Of a stretch of 39,570 nt of DNA, positions 17,321 to 25,497 are shown piece by piece. A program made the translations under genes and the position numbers. A model generated the notes under the pieces. It saw only the letters and a program-made list of their open reading frames with translations, searched no databases and was not told where the DNA came from. Source of the DNA: Calothrix sp. MO_192.B10 (GTDB lineage: Bacteria > Cyanobacteriota > Cyanobacteriia > Cyanobacteriales > Nostocaceae). The first letter of the stretch is position 1. Each line of letters begins with the position of its first letter. Where the stretch lies: the NCBI GenBank assembly GCA_030065055.1, contig JASJDS010000071.1, positions 1 through 39,570 on the forward strand. Direction: 5' to 3'.

Positions 17321-18070
17321 TTAAAATCTTTTTAAAATTGAGTTCCAGTTCTTTGAAACATTATAACCAAACATATCTTGATAGAAAGTATCCACCAAAT
17401 ACTTATCTTCATGCTCCATCAACCAATTTGTCAAATCATCCAATTTCTGGTTCCCCTTTTCAACCTCATTTTTATCTTCCCAGTTTTGACTCCAAAATTC
17501 CCATAAGTATTTGTTAGTATCTTCTACAATTATGTAATCTCCTGTTTGCAAACCATGATTGTGAAAATAATCAACAACTGCAACTGGATTGACATGAGCA
17601 TCTTCTATAATCAGCCAAGGATGAGGAAACGTTGCCAGCATTTCAGGGGAAAAAACTTCACTAAGTTTATTACAATCCCCTTGTAAAAATTGCACTCTAG
17701 AATCAGCTTTTGCTTTTTCATCAAGCAGGGAAATATCAATATCAACTCCATAGACATTCCCTTTAATTCCCATTATTTCTAAGCAATCAGCAAACCAAAC
17801 TGCACTTCCTCCATTGAATGCACCGATTTCAATAATTGTTTTTGGTTGCAATTCATATAAAAGCATGGGATATAAGGCAATTTCCATCACACCTTTAGAT
17901 AGAATAATTCCTTTCCATGTTTGCAAAGTTGTACTTTTTATGAATAATTTCTCCCAAGCTGATTTAGGAAGATCGCATTTTTCTTCTCGGTTTGATATTT
18001 TAACAAAACGGTCTGCTGTTGAAAGTTCAGACTTATGCTTTGCTTCTTGGACAACATTTTGATAATCCAT
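17321..18070 (-). CDS. CmcI-type SAM-dependent methyltransferase (cephalosporin hydroxylase family)
   Basis: 249 residues. Motif I is TIIEIGAFNGGSAVWFADCL (78-97). Acidic pairs in LIIEDAHV (Glu156, Asp157) and IIVEDTNKYLW (Glu183, Asp184) lie where CmcI-family proteins bind a metal. The C-terminal VDTFYQDMFGYNVSKNWNS also fits the family. Despite the family name, CmcI-like proteins are usually O-methyltransferases in cephamycin, sugar or other specialised pathways. The acceptor is unknown. It is separated from the next gene by 247 bases, so it may have its own promoter. Confidence 0.85.
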   Translation of the reverse strand: MDYQNVVQEAKHKSELSTADRFVKISNREEKCDLPKSAWEKLFIKSTTLQTWKGIILSKGVMEIALYPMLLYELQPKTIIEIGAFNGGSAVWFADCLEIMGIKGNVYGVDIDISLLDEKAKADSRVQFLQGDCNKLSEVFSPEMLATFPHPWLIIEDAHVNPVAVVDYFHNHGLQTGDYIIVEDTNKYLWEFWSQNWEDKNEVEKGNQKLDDLTNWLMEHEDKYLVDTFYQDMFGYNVSKNWNSILKRF

Positions 18071-18317
18071 TGAAATTCTCCTTTTAATTTTCTCAGCATT
18101 TAATTATATTTGACTATATTTGTGTTGAATGTTTGTGATACCCCCCAAGCTTGGGCTACCTACAGTTGCACTCGAAGAGTTGATTGCACAGTTCAATAAC
18201 ATTCACAGACTACTAAGCTGTTCCACATGAAAAGTTGCTTGCTTTGGACGGGCAGAGATGCCCATCCCACAAGAAATACAGTAATGAGAAATGATACAGA
18301 TTATTATGTGGAACAGC

Positions 18318-19103
18318 TTACCTACGATATGAGGGATCGAGGCGATCGAGCAAACGGCGATGGGCTGACCATACCCTAGCTACCTCCTGGTTGTGAAAGG
18401 TTGGTTCCTCACACTGTTGGGCTGTATGTTCACAAATCTCAGGTGGTGGCATGATCGGCTTGGCACTAGTACCTAGCACGTTGACTTGAATCTCACATGC
18501 CTTATTCAGGTTGTACATATAGTAAAATGCTTCGGCCACGGTTCTACCCACAGTTAAAAGCCCGTGGTTTCGCAGGATTAAACATTTCTTCTCTCCTAGG
18601 GATGCAACGATACGATCGCGTTCATCAAGGTCGAGTGAGATCCCCTCATAGTCATGGTAAGCAACACGATTGTAGAACTCCATGGAAGCTTGGTTAAGTG
18701 GCAGTAAACCCTCTTCCATAGCAGCAACCGCCATGCCACTAATAGTATGGGTGTGGACGATCGCATGAGCATCAGCACAACCTAAGTGAATGGCGCTATG
18801 GATGGTGAATCCTGCTTGATTTACCTCAGCCTCTGTAGCGTCGATTTTGTTGCCATTGACATCAACTCGTACTAGGTTTGATGCACGGATTTCATCGAAC
18901 AGCATACCGTAGGGATTGATCAGGAATATAGTTGGTTCTTCCTGAATACGCACCGAAATATGACTGTGGATCGTCTCCGTCATACCATAGTAGTGAACTA
19001 AGCGGTATGCAGCAGCAAGGTCTTCCCGCAATTCTTGTTCATTCTGGTAGTAGGACTTGGCTAGGGTTTCCTTGGTTTTAGGAATGCTCATTTTTGTATT
19101 CAT
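18318..19103 (-). CDS. Class II aldolase/adducin-family protein
   Basis: 261 residues. The zinc-binding HTH is at 117-119 (AIVHTHTISG) and the later ligand is His180 in LILRNHGLLTVG; a HSHISVR phosphate/substrate segment lies near 46-52. The Glu found before helix 4 in fuculose-phosphate aldolases is Asn/Gln-like here (AEVNQAGF), as in the adducin-like subgroup. Members do retro-aldol cleavage or decarboxylation; CloR/NovR-type members of antibiotic clusters do oxidative chemistry. It lies 107 bases after the tandem methyltransferase gene on the same strand, so the two are likely co-transcribed. Confidence 0.88.
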   Translation of the reverse strand: MNTKMSIPKTKETLAKSYYQNEQELREDLAAAYRLVHYYGMTETIHSHISVRIQEEPTIFLINPYGMLFDEIRASNLVRVDVNGNKIDATEAEVNQAGFTIHSAIHLGCADAHAIVHTHTISGMAVAAMEEGLLPLNQASMEFYNRVAYHDYEGISLDLDERDRIVASLGEKKCLILRNHGLLTVGRTVAEAFYYMYNLNKACEIQVNVLGTSAKPIMPPPEICEHTAQQCEEPTFHNQEVARVWSAHRRLLDRLDPSYRR

Positions 19104-19210
19104 ATAGCACTACGAAATTAGGTTAGGACATCCTTGAACGCTGGAACCCATGAGCAGTCCAATGCGTGACTTTTGACTTGCGCGTAGCGCTATAGTTCCA
19201 CTCAGGTAGG

Positions 19211-20983
19211 CTAATCACCATTAAAGGAGATCAACCAGATATCCTCAGGAAAGTAATAGACGGAGTTTCTCATCAATGAGTTGAGATATGCTTCCATCTT
19301 CGGATTAGACAGCAATTCATCCAAGGTAATATTTTTGGATGTAGATAATGGTTCTATTTCCTTATCTTTGTTAAAGCAGTTGATTGTCGCTTCATGCTTA
19401 ATGTAATGTTCTAAGGCTGCACGATCGTCAGCTTTTATGGCTTCTTCATAGAAAATCCGATGTACTTGATGCTGAATACCACATGCACGCAGACTTTCTA
19501 TGATATCTTCAGCCGAGGTAAATCTTGTTCCTTTTCCTGATTGAAAAATTTGCAGGTATTGCTCGTAAAAATCGACATAGAAAGATTTACGAGTCGCTAA
19601 AGCAATAAATCCAATTCCCTTATCATTCAGCAAACTAGTACATTTTTGCAATACAGGTGCCAAGTCCTGGGGTGGAATCATATAAAAGCCATGCATCGAC
19701 CACAACAGGTCGTAAGAATTACTTTCCAGCTTGGCTGCTTGAATTGTATTAATATGCTGGACACCTCGCTCGAAGGGATGATGGATTTTCTGACTGGCTT
19801 GAGAAATTGAACTTGCACTAGGATCCAAGAAATCGTATGTAATGTCCTTAATACCTTCCTCAAGCTGGATGTAGTGGCGAAAAGCTTGTAACCAACGCCC
19901 CGTTCCACAGGCAACATCCAGTAATCTCACAGATGAACCTTTGACTCGATCATATTGTGAAAAGAAGGTACTCGACCAGTCGAAACCCTGCGCCAACCGC
20001 CAATAATCATCCACTGGATCTTTGTCTTCTGGACTCCTCCCTAGAACAGTGGAATGGGGAGTACCTTGCAATACAAAAACCCCAATCGGTTCGCGTATAT
20101 ATGCTTTCCCCGTGTCTTCAATCTCCGCCAATCTCCAAAATGCCTGGAGAATCTTGGTAAATTTTGCTTCCTGAAGCTGGCGCAAATCGCATTCCATGCA
20201 AAAGGACATAATTTTGACACCAGTTTCCAAGCCCTGGAGGCACTCAGTTACATCTAGACAAGCATCTACATGGTGATACTGATGCTGATGTGATTTAGTA
20301 TCAAGTAAGCCTCTAATGTCCTCTGCGGTGAACATCTCGTTTTGGTCACCTTTTACTTCCAGCATATGCTCGCGCTGGATTTGAGGTATACCTGTAGTTG
20401 TTTGGTGAACAATAACTACTTGTCCCCCTTCCTTAGTTTGATTCAGAGCAGTTTGAATTGCTTGATATGGATCGTCAAAGTAGTATAAAACGTGGGTCAA
20501 CAGAACCAAATCGTACTTTTCTTCGCCCTCAAACCTACCGGGTTCAAAGCACTCTGCACGCACAGACACCTCTACACTCTCGTCAAAAGATGCTCCATCG
20601 AGCCGTTGTAGAAAGCGATCGCAATGGATAGGATTGGGTTCGAGTGCTACATATCTTAACCGTTTCCACCGTGGATTAAGCCTGGGGATAAGGCTGTTTA
20701 TGATTTCCAGATCGATATCACCCTCGCCACTGCCAATACTGAGTACCGAGAAGGTATCGTCTTTGTGTGAGGGCGAATAACTTCTCTCCAGCAGTACCTC
20801 GACATTACTGTGGAACCACTCAATCGCAGCGACTGTCATCGTTGAAGCTGCTTTGCGTAACTCATAACTCTCAGCATAAAACTCATCATCCAGTGGCGGA
20901 GCGACAAATTTTTGATTATGTGGCGAGTGACGCTCACTTTCAGAGGATTTAGGTTTTTCTAGAGATTTATAATGGATTTTCAT
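19211..20983 (-). CDS. Tandem two-domain methyltransferase with HNMT-like N-terminal half
   Basis: 590 residues with two complete Rossmann methyltransferase domains. Domain 1 (about 30-310) has motif I VLSIGSGEGDIDLEIINSL, an acidic VALEPN, LLTHVLYYFDDPYQAI and a DVTECL..MSFCMECDLR region. In order and wording this recalls histamine N-methyltransferase (HNMT). Domain 2 (about 325-590) has a separate motif I, RLLDVACGTGRWLQAF (near 353), then YDFLDPS and YDLLWSMHGFYMI. Both motif I loops look intact. A bifunctional enzyme adding two methyl groups, or using one domain as scaffold, is plausible. No signal peptide or membrane segment. Substrate unknown; an imidazole or amine is only a guess from the HNMT likeness. 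Confidence 0.82.
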   Translation of the reverse strand: MKIHYKSLEKPKSSESERHSPHNQKFVAPPLDDEFYAESYELRKAASTMTVAAIEWFHSNVEVLLERSYSPSHKDDTFSVLSIGSGEGDIDLEIINSLIPRLNPRWKRLRYVALEPNPIHCDRFLQRLDGASFDESVEVSVRAECFEPGRFEGEEKYDLVLLTHVLYYFDDPYQAIQTALNQTKEGGQVVIVHQTTTGIPQIQREHMLEVKGDQNEMFTAEDIRGLLDTKSHQHQYHHVDACLDVTECLQGLETGVKIMSFCMECDLRQLQEAKFTKILQAFWRLAEIEDTGKAYIREPIGVFVLQGTPHSTVLGRSPEDKDPVDDYWRLAQGFDWSSTFFSQYDRVKGSSVRLLDVACGTGRWLQAFRHYIQLEEGIKDITYDFLDPSASSISQASQKIHHPFERGVQHINTIQAAKLESNSYDLLWSMHGFYMIPPQDLAPVLQKCTSLLNDKGIGFIALATRKSFYVDFYEQYLQIFQSGKGTRFTSAEDIIESLRACGIQHQVHRIFYEEAIKADDRAALEHYIKHEATINCFNKDKEIEPLSTSKNITLDELLSNPKMEAYLNSLMRNSVYYFPEDIWLISFNGD

Positions 20984-21392
20984 TGCAAAAATAAGGCACT
21001 ATTTAGAGCTATTTGGGATTTTAATCGAGATTTTGCTTGATGCAGACATTAAATTCCTAGTTTGAGTTGCTCAATTTGTTGATCTAGTTTTTTAATTTAC
21101 CATGAATGAGGAAAAAGTCCATTAGACCTCTCCAAAAATTAACTATTGTGAAGCTAAAAAACCATTTTTCCAGAGGAATACTACCTAGTCTGGGAGATTC
21201 TTTTTCACCAAATTAGGACTTAGGCACTGTGCAAATCCACCATCATGTGTATGAACGAAATTACCTCGTTTCAGGCTTTTGAGGATGAATTCAGATAAAT
21301 AGCGATCGCTAAAAATCATCGCCAAATCACGTTTAAATGCCTGAAACCCATACGGCATATTTAGTATTTTCTGTCAATGCGTAAGTCTGAAT
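20984..21392. other. Gene-free gap upstream of the right MNT/HEPN copy
   Basis: About 410 A/T-rich bases with one HIP1 site (near 21302) but no open frame with a ribosome-binding site, and no RNA gene that I recognise. It holds the presumed promoter of the tandem methyltransferase gene, which I cannot place. Confidence 0.5.
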
Positions 21393-22025
21393 GAATTTAG
21401 AAGCCACACAGCTTGTTTTCATTATAGTTCCCGTCCCTTCGTTTTTAAATTTACAAGCGCGATGGCGGCAGACACTCCCTGCGGGAGTATCGTAGACAAA
21501 AGTACAATGTTTTTGAGACTATAGAAGCTTTGCAAAAATTAGGGGATATGAAGGAAGGATCTTGGTTATGGGAATTAAGGAATTATTACTACCATTTCGG
21601 GAAGAAATATTAAAAATTGCAGCTAAATATGGTGCCTATAATGTGCGGGTGTTTGGTTCAGTTGCTAGGGGTGAAGCAAGACCTGATAGTGATGTGGATT
21701 TTTTGGTAGAACTTGAACCGGAACGGAATTTGTTAGACCGTATTGCTTTAATGCAAGATTTGGAGGAGTTACTAAATCGTAAAGTTGATGTCGCAAAACC
21801 TGATAATTTACATGAATTAATTCGAGAAAGGGTGTTGAGTGAAACTGTAGCACTATGAGAGATGAAAAGCTTTATTTACTCGATATTGCAGAATGTATTG
21901 AGAGGATAGAAGAATACACCAAGGATGGGAGGGAAGCTTTTATCCAAACCAAAATGATTCAGGATGCAGTGGTGAGAAATTTCGAGATTATTGGTGAAGC
22001 AACTAAAAGAATATCTCAGGATTTA
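21393..22025 (+). repeat. Direct repeat, right copy (MNT/HEPN locus)
   Basis: The full-length counterpart of 14514-14831. The two blocks 21393-21671 and 21995-22025 match the left copy; the 323 bases between them are missing on the left. Same orientation as the left copy, so recombination between them could delete the five-enzyme block. Confidence 0.93.
21568..21858 (+). CDS. mntA: MntA-type nucleotidyltransferase antitoxin
   Basis: 96 residues; a minimal nucleotidyltransferase with the GS-x10-D-x-D signature (GSVARGEARPDSDVDFLVEL), which in MntA AMPylates a tyrosine of the HEPN toxin HepT and so neutralises it. ATG 21568 is chosen over TTG 21562 because AAGGAAGG (21551-21558) is 9 bases upstream. 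The stop overlaps the hepT start by four bases (ATGA), a tightly coupled pair. This copy is intact although its partner is broken. Confidence 0.9.
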   Translation: MGIKELLLPFREEILKIAAKYGAYNVRVFGSVARGEARPDSDVDFLVELEPERNLLDRIALMQDLEELLNRKVDVAKPDNLHELIRERVLSETVAL

Positions 22026-22193
22026 AGACAAAGATATCCTAATGTGCCATGAAAACGTATAGCTGGATTTAGAGATGTGTTAATTCACGACTATGTACGA
22101 GTTGATTATGATGATGTTTAGGGAATTATTGAGCGTGATTTAGCAGATTTAAAAGCAAATATTCAGATTATGATCCAAGATTGGGAAGGATAA
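21855..22193 (+). pseudogene. hepT: hepT (HEPN toxin) with two in-frame stops
   Basis: The reading frame is continuous from ATG 21855 to TAA 22193 except for TGA at 22050-22052 and TAG at 22119-22121. Between and after the stops the frame still encodes HEPN sequence, including GFRDVLIHDYVRVDYDDV with the R-x4-H-x-Y motif (ribonuclease residues and the tyrosine AMPylated by MntA) and a tail ending IQDWEG. Both stops fall where Trp is expected (VP-W-KRIAGF and DDV-W-GIIE), each one base from TGG. The product made is a 65-residue fragment without the catalytic motif. Confidence 0.9.
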
Positions 22194-22261
22194 GATATTG
22201 CGGTTGATGGGGGAGTTAAATCAGCAGTTTGAGTGTCAAAGCGAACTTATGGAGGTTAGTA

Positions 22262-22353
22262 AGTCCTATAAATGTAGGTTGGGTAGAACGAAGTGAAACC
22301 CAACAAAAGTCCTATAAATGTAGGTTGGGTAGAACGAAGTGAAACCCAACAAA
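22262..22353. repeat. 46-base tandem duplication
   Basis: Two exact copies (22262-22307, 22308-22353) of a unit containing GTAGGTTGGGTAGAACGAAG and AACCCAACA, part of a family with palindromic GGTTGGG/CCCAACC ends also seen near 22550-22582 and 28986-29021. The open frames across 22256-22687 derive from these repeats; I see no supported gene in 22194-22676. Confidence 0.9.
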
Positions 22354-22676
22354 AGTTTGATTGTGTTGGGGTGTTGCTGATTAGTGGGATGATTTTTATT
22401 TCGCGCAGTCTTACGCACGGAGTGTGGCTTCCCGTAGACACGCAGTGGCTTCCCGAAGGGTAGGGTAGGGTAGACGCAAAGGGGTGAAGAATAAGCATTA
22501 CAGCTTGGCTCAAAATCTTAATTCATCCCGCATTTATACAATGCCTGTGTTGGGTTTCGTCCCTCAACCCAACCTACAACTAAAACCCCAAGCTTCCCAG
22601 CCACAGTTAATTTGTCACCAAGAGTTTAAGATACCTGATTTTCAAGCTCACATTCAAATTCAGCAACGCCCAAAAA

Positions 22677-23369
22677 TTAAAAACTAACAGATTCCTGCGC
22701 TTCCCTATGTAAATGATGGGCAATGCGAAACATTTCTAGTCCTGCATGGAGATAACTTTCATCGTAGCTGAGAGGAAAATACTCCAATTCATTTAACCCA
22801 TCATTAATTTGATTCAGACAGTAATATAAATGAGCGGCGGTTCTGGCTAGACTAGGGGGATTGGGTAGGGAACGAAAGGTTAATTGAGCTTGTTTAATGT
22901 CTTCTCGGCAATGTTGCAGATAATCTTGAAAGTCTTCCAATAGTAAATCATCAAATGGATCGGCAGCCAGTTGGTTAATTTGTTGTTTCAGGGACTTGAG
23001 AATAGGATCGAGGAGGCGATTTACAGGGCGATAAACAAGACGCAACCATTCTTCAACTTTTTCATCAGCATCTCTACCAGTATGTCTTTTTTTCTGGTAT
23101 TGTTTTTGAACTTCTGCGGCGCGCTCTTGCCTAGGAGAATGGTATCCCCGTTGCTGATAACTGATTTGCCGATCATAAGATTTGCGATTGCGAATATCCC
23201 CTAATACTTCATATGCAGCATTAATGCGGATAATCTGCTCTCGATCCACAGTCCCTTGGGTACTGTCAGGATGATATTGTTTTACCAAGCGGCGATAAGC
23301 TTGTTTAATCTCCGCTTGGCTGGCACTAGGACTGACATTTAAGGTTTGGTAATGGTTAGAATCTGCCAT
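22677..23369 (-). CDS. J-domain (DnaJ-like) protein
   Basis: 230 residues. The N-terminal J domain (about 6-67) has YQTLNVSPSASQAEIKQAYR and the HPD tripeptide at 33-35, which stimulates Hsp70 ATPase. There is no Gly/Phe-rich or zinc-finger region; the rest is a helical domain of cyanobacterial type. It is therefore a type III co-chaperone with an unknown client. It starts 15 bases downstream of the cysK stop on the same strand, so it is likely co-transcribed with cysK. Confidence 0.9.
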   Translation of the reverse strand: MADSNHYQTLNVSPSASQAEIKQAYRRLVKQYHPDSTQGTVDREQIIRINAAYEVLGDIRNRKSYDRQISYQQRGYHSPRQERAAEVQKQYQKKRHTGRDADEKVEEWLRLVYRPVNRLLDPILKSLKQQINQLAADPFDDLLLEDFQDYLQHCREDIKQAQLTFRSLPNPPSLARTAAHLYYCLNQINDGLNELEYFPLSYDESYLHAGLEMFRIAHHLHREAQESVSF

Positions 23370-23384
23370 GATTCTAATGTACCC

Positions 23385-24347
23385 TTAATTGACACCTGCT
23401 GTAACCTTGGGTTCTAAGTCTTGAAACAAGGGTGTACTTAAATATCTTTCTCCGAAGCTGGGTTGAATCATGACAATTAACTTTCCTTGATTCTCCGGAC
23501 GTTGGGCAATGCGGACTGCTGCACATAATGCCGCACCGCTAGAAATACCGGAAAGTAGTCCTTCTTCCCTAGCTAAACGACGACCATAGGCGATCGCTTC
23601 TTCATCGGTAACAGTTATTACCTCATCAATTAATTCTGCCTTCAGTACTTGGGGAATAAATCCAGCACCAATACCTTGAATTTTATGGGGTCCTGGCCTA
23701 CCTCCTGATAATACAGGACTACTGGCTGGTTCTACTGCGATCGCTTGAAAACCAGGTTTACGAGCTTTCAGTACTTCTGCTACTCCAGTAATTGTACCAC
23801 CAGTACCGACCCCAGCAACAATTATATCTACTTTCCCATCCGTATCTTGCCAAATTTCCTCGGCGGTGGTATCCCGATGTACTTTGGCGTTGGCAGGGTT
23901 GCGAAACTGTTGCAACATATAGGTATGCGCCGTTTTATCAACTATTTCCTGAGCGCGACGAATTGCCCCACTCATTCCTTCAATGCCAGGGGTAAGTTCC
24001 AATTCTGCCCCATAAGCCCGTAACATTGCCCGTCGTTCCGCACTCATGGTTTCTGGCATAGTTAAAATTAACCTATACCCCTTAGCCGCAGCAGCCATTG
24101 CTAGGGCAATTCCCGTATTCCCAGAAGTTGGTTCTACTAATATGGTTTTTCCTGGGGTAATTAACCCTTCTTCCTCGGCGGCGGCAATCATATTTACCCC
24201 AATTCTGTCTTTGACAGAAGCTGCTGGATTCATACTTTCTAGTTTGACCACAATCTGGGCTACACAGCCTTCAGCTTGGGGAATCCGGTTTAATTGTACC
24301 AGGGGTGTACGACCAACAAGTTCTGTAATGTTATGGGCAATTCGCAT
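23385..24347 (-). CDS. cysK: Cysteine synthase A (O-acetylserine sulfhydrylase)
   Basis: 320-residue PLP enzyme making cysteine from O-acetylserine and sulfide. Seen: PLP lysine Lys46 in [11 protein letters not shown], the phosphate/substrate loop [15 protein letters not shown] (72-86), [16 protein letters not shown] (PLP-phosphate loop) and [11 protein letters not shown] near the C-terminus. Length and motifs are typical of CysK. It is followed by the J-domain gene. The Rrf2-type regulator lies 321 bases upstream on the same strand. Confidence 0.95.
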   Translation of the reverse strand: MRIAHNITELVGRTPLVQLNRIPQAEGCVAQIVVKLESMNPAASVKDRIGVNMIAAAEEEGLITPGKTILVEPTSGNTGIALAMAAAAKGYRLILTMPETMSAERRAMLRAYGAELELTPGIEGMSGAIRRAQEIVDKTAHTYMLQQFRNPANAKVHRDTTAEEIWQDTDGKVDIIVAGVGTGGTITGVAEVLKARKPGFQAIAVEPASSPVLSGGRPGPHKIQGIGAGFIPQVLKAELIDEVITVTDEEAIAYGRRLAREEGLLSGISSGAALCAAVRIAQRPENQGKLIVMIQPSFGERYLSTPLFQDLEPKVTAGVN

Positions 24348-24668
24348 AGTTAATTCTCAATTCAAAATTTGGTGAATATACCGCTACGCGGAAGTCAAAA
24401 GTCAAAAGTGAGCCATTGCGGTGGACGGGTTCCCCGGCATAAAGCAAATGGCGCGCCTCTTTCAGAGGAGCTTCGCTAACGCGGAGCGTATCCGAAGGAT
24501 TCACCCCGGAGGGGTCAAAAGTCAAAAGTTGATTGCACATAGCTTTTAGAGTCCTGCAATGTCCGCGCCCTAAATCCGTAGTGCTATATATAAAATCCTT
24601 ACCAAGGATAAACAGAAATTTCCCAGATTTATCAGGTCTAAAATCTAAAATCTAAAATCCAAAATTTT
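24348..24668. other. Repeat-filled gap between rrf2 and cysK
   Basis: Contains an inverted copy (24418-24454) of the 37-base block at 46-82, AGTCAAAAGTCAAAAGT runs, (TAAAATC)n STRR at 24638-24666, and a block with AATGTCCGCGCC..CGTAGTGCTATA (about 24558-24590) that recurs at about 25211-25245 on the other side of the Rrf2 gene. No gene. Confidence 0.75.
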
Positions 24669-25109
24669 TTAGATGTAATACATGATATTCAACTGTTGCC
24701 GTGCATCTCTTTTTTCACATAAGTCAGCTAGGGTATAGGTTTCTAAAACAGAGTTAGCAGCCTGACAAGCTTCTTGCCATATCTCCTCTATCACACTACT
24801 CTCAACTGTTTGAGGTTGGATTTCTTCCTCACATTTTTTTACCTTATCCAAACCTTCCAAACAAGCCAAAATCTCAAAAATAGTTATTTTCCAAGGCTCT
24901 CTAGCCAGAAGATAACCCCCCTTTGAACCTCGCTGACTCTTAACTATACCCCCTCGCCTCAAGGTTGCTAGTAATTGCTCCAGATAGCGATCGGGTATAT
25001 TTTGTTGCGCGGCAATCTGCCGAATTTGCATAGGTTCTCCGCTTTGATACTTGGTTGCTAGTTCTAACAGAGCCAGTATTGCGTATTCAGATTTACAGGA
25101 TAGTTCCAC
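24669..25109 (-). CDS. Rrf2-family transcriptional regulator
   Basis: 146 residues with an N-terminal winged helix (MELSCKSEYAILALLELATK, then QIRQIAAQQNIPDRYLEQLL and SQRGSKGGYLLAREP), typical of Rrf2. IscR-type members bind Fe-S through three closely spaced Cys after the helix; here only one Cys is in that area (KVKKCEEEI), so an Fe-S cluster is unlikely. Lying upstream of cysK it could be a CymR-like cysteine regulator (in Bacillus CymR acts with CysK); that is inference from neighbourhood. Confidence 0.9.
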   Translation of the reverse strand: MELSCKSEYAILALLELATKYQSGEPMQIRQIAAQQNIPDRYLEQLLATLRRGGIVKSQRGSKGGYLLAREPWKITIFEILACLEGLDKVKKCEEEIQPQTVESSVIEEIWQEACQAANSVLETYTLADLCEKRDARQQLNIMYYI

Positions 25110-25304
25110 AGGCAGTTTTGATGAAAGTTAGGAGTTATAGCACTACGCGCTAGGGAACAGGGAACTCTTAACAGGGAACAGCATGCTGTCAAAAGGTTTC
25201 AAGATTCAAAAATGTCCGCGCCCCGTCAGGCGTAGTACTATAACTCATGACTTTTCTAGTATACTCCGGTTCTACACTGGGGTTTGTCTGTTTTGACTAA
25301 GGAA

Positions 25305-25332
25305 AATAAAAAAACCCGCATACTAGCAGGTT
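25305..25332 (-). terminator. Rho-independent terminator (minus strand)
   Basis: On the minus strand AACCTGC (25332-25326), loop TAGTAT, GCGGGTT (25319-25313), followed by a T-rich run to about 25305. It lies 166 bases beyond the stop of the SLH/OprB porin gene and most likely ends that transcript. Between it and the porin is a TTCCTTC STRR (about 25463-25487). Confidence 0.75.
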
Positions 25333-25497
25333 TCATCTAAAAAATGTAACTTATTTTACCGACTGCGTTGTCAGGAACAAGTGTAGTGATATGGGTTGCA
25401 GAGTAATCCTTCTTGATGACAACCAAAAAGGATACAAGCCCCTTAATTTATGAATGGGGTTCCTTCTTCCTTCTTCCTTCTTCCTTGGTTAAAAAAT

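Noticed and set aside
18318-19103. Fuculose-phosphate aldolase assignment
   Set aside because: The family's catalytic Glu is not seen at its usual place and there is no sugar pathway nearby; only the superfamily is supported.
22256-22513. 85-codon frame on the minus strand
   Set aside because: Entirely within the 46-base duplication; its repeated phrases mirror the DNA repeat.
22484-22687. 67-codon plus-strand frame MKNKHYSLAQ
   Set aside because: Starts in repeat DNA, has no ribosome-binding site, overlaps the end of the J-domain gene and has Gln/Pro-biased composition.
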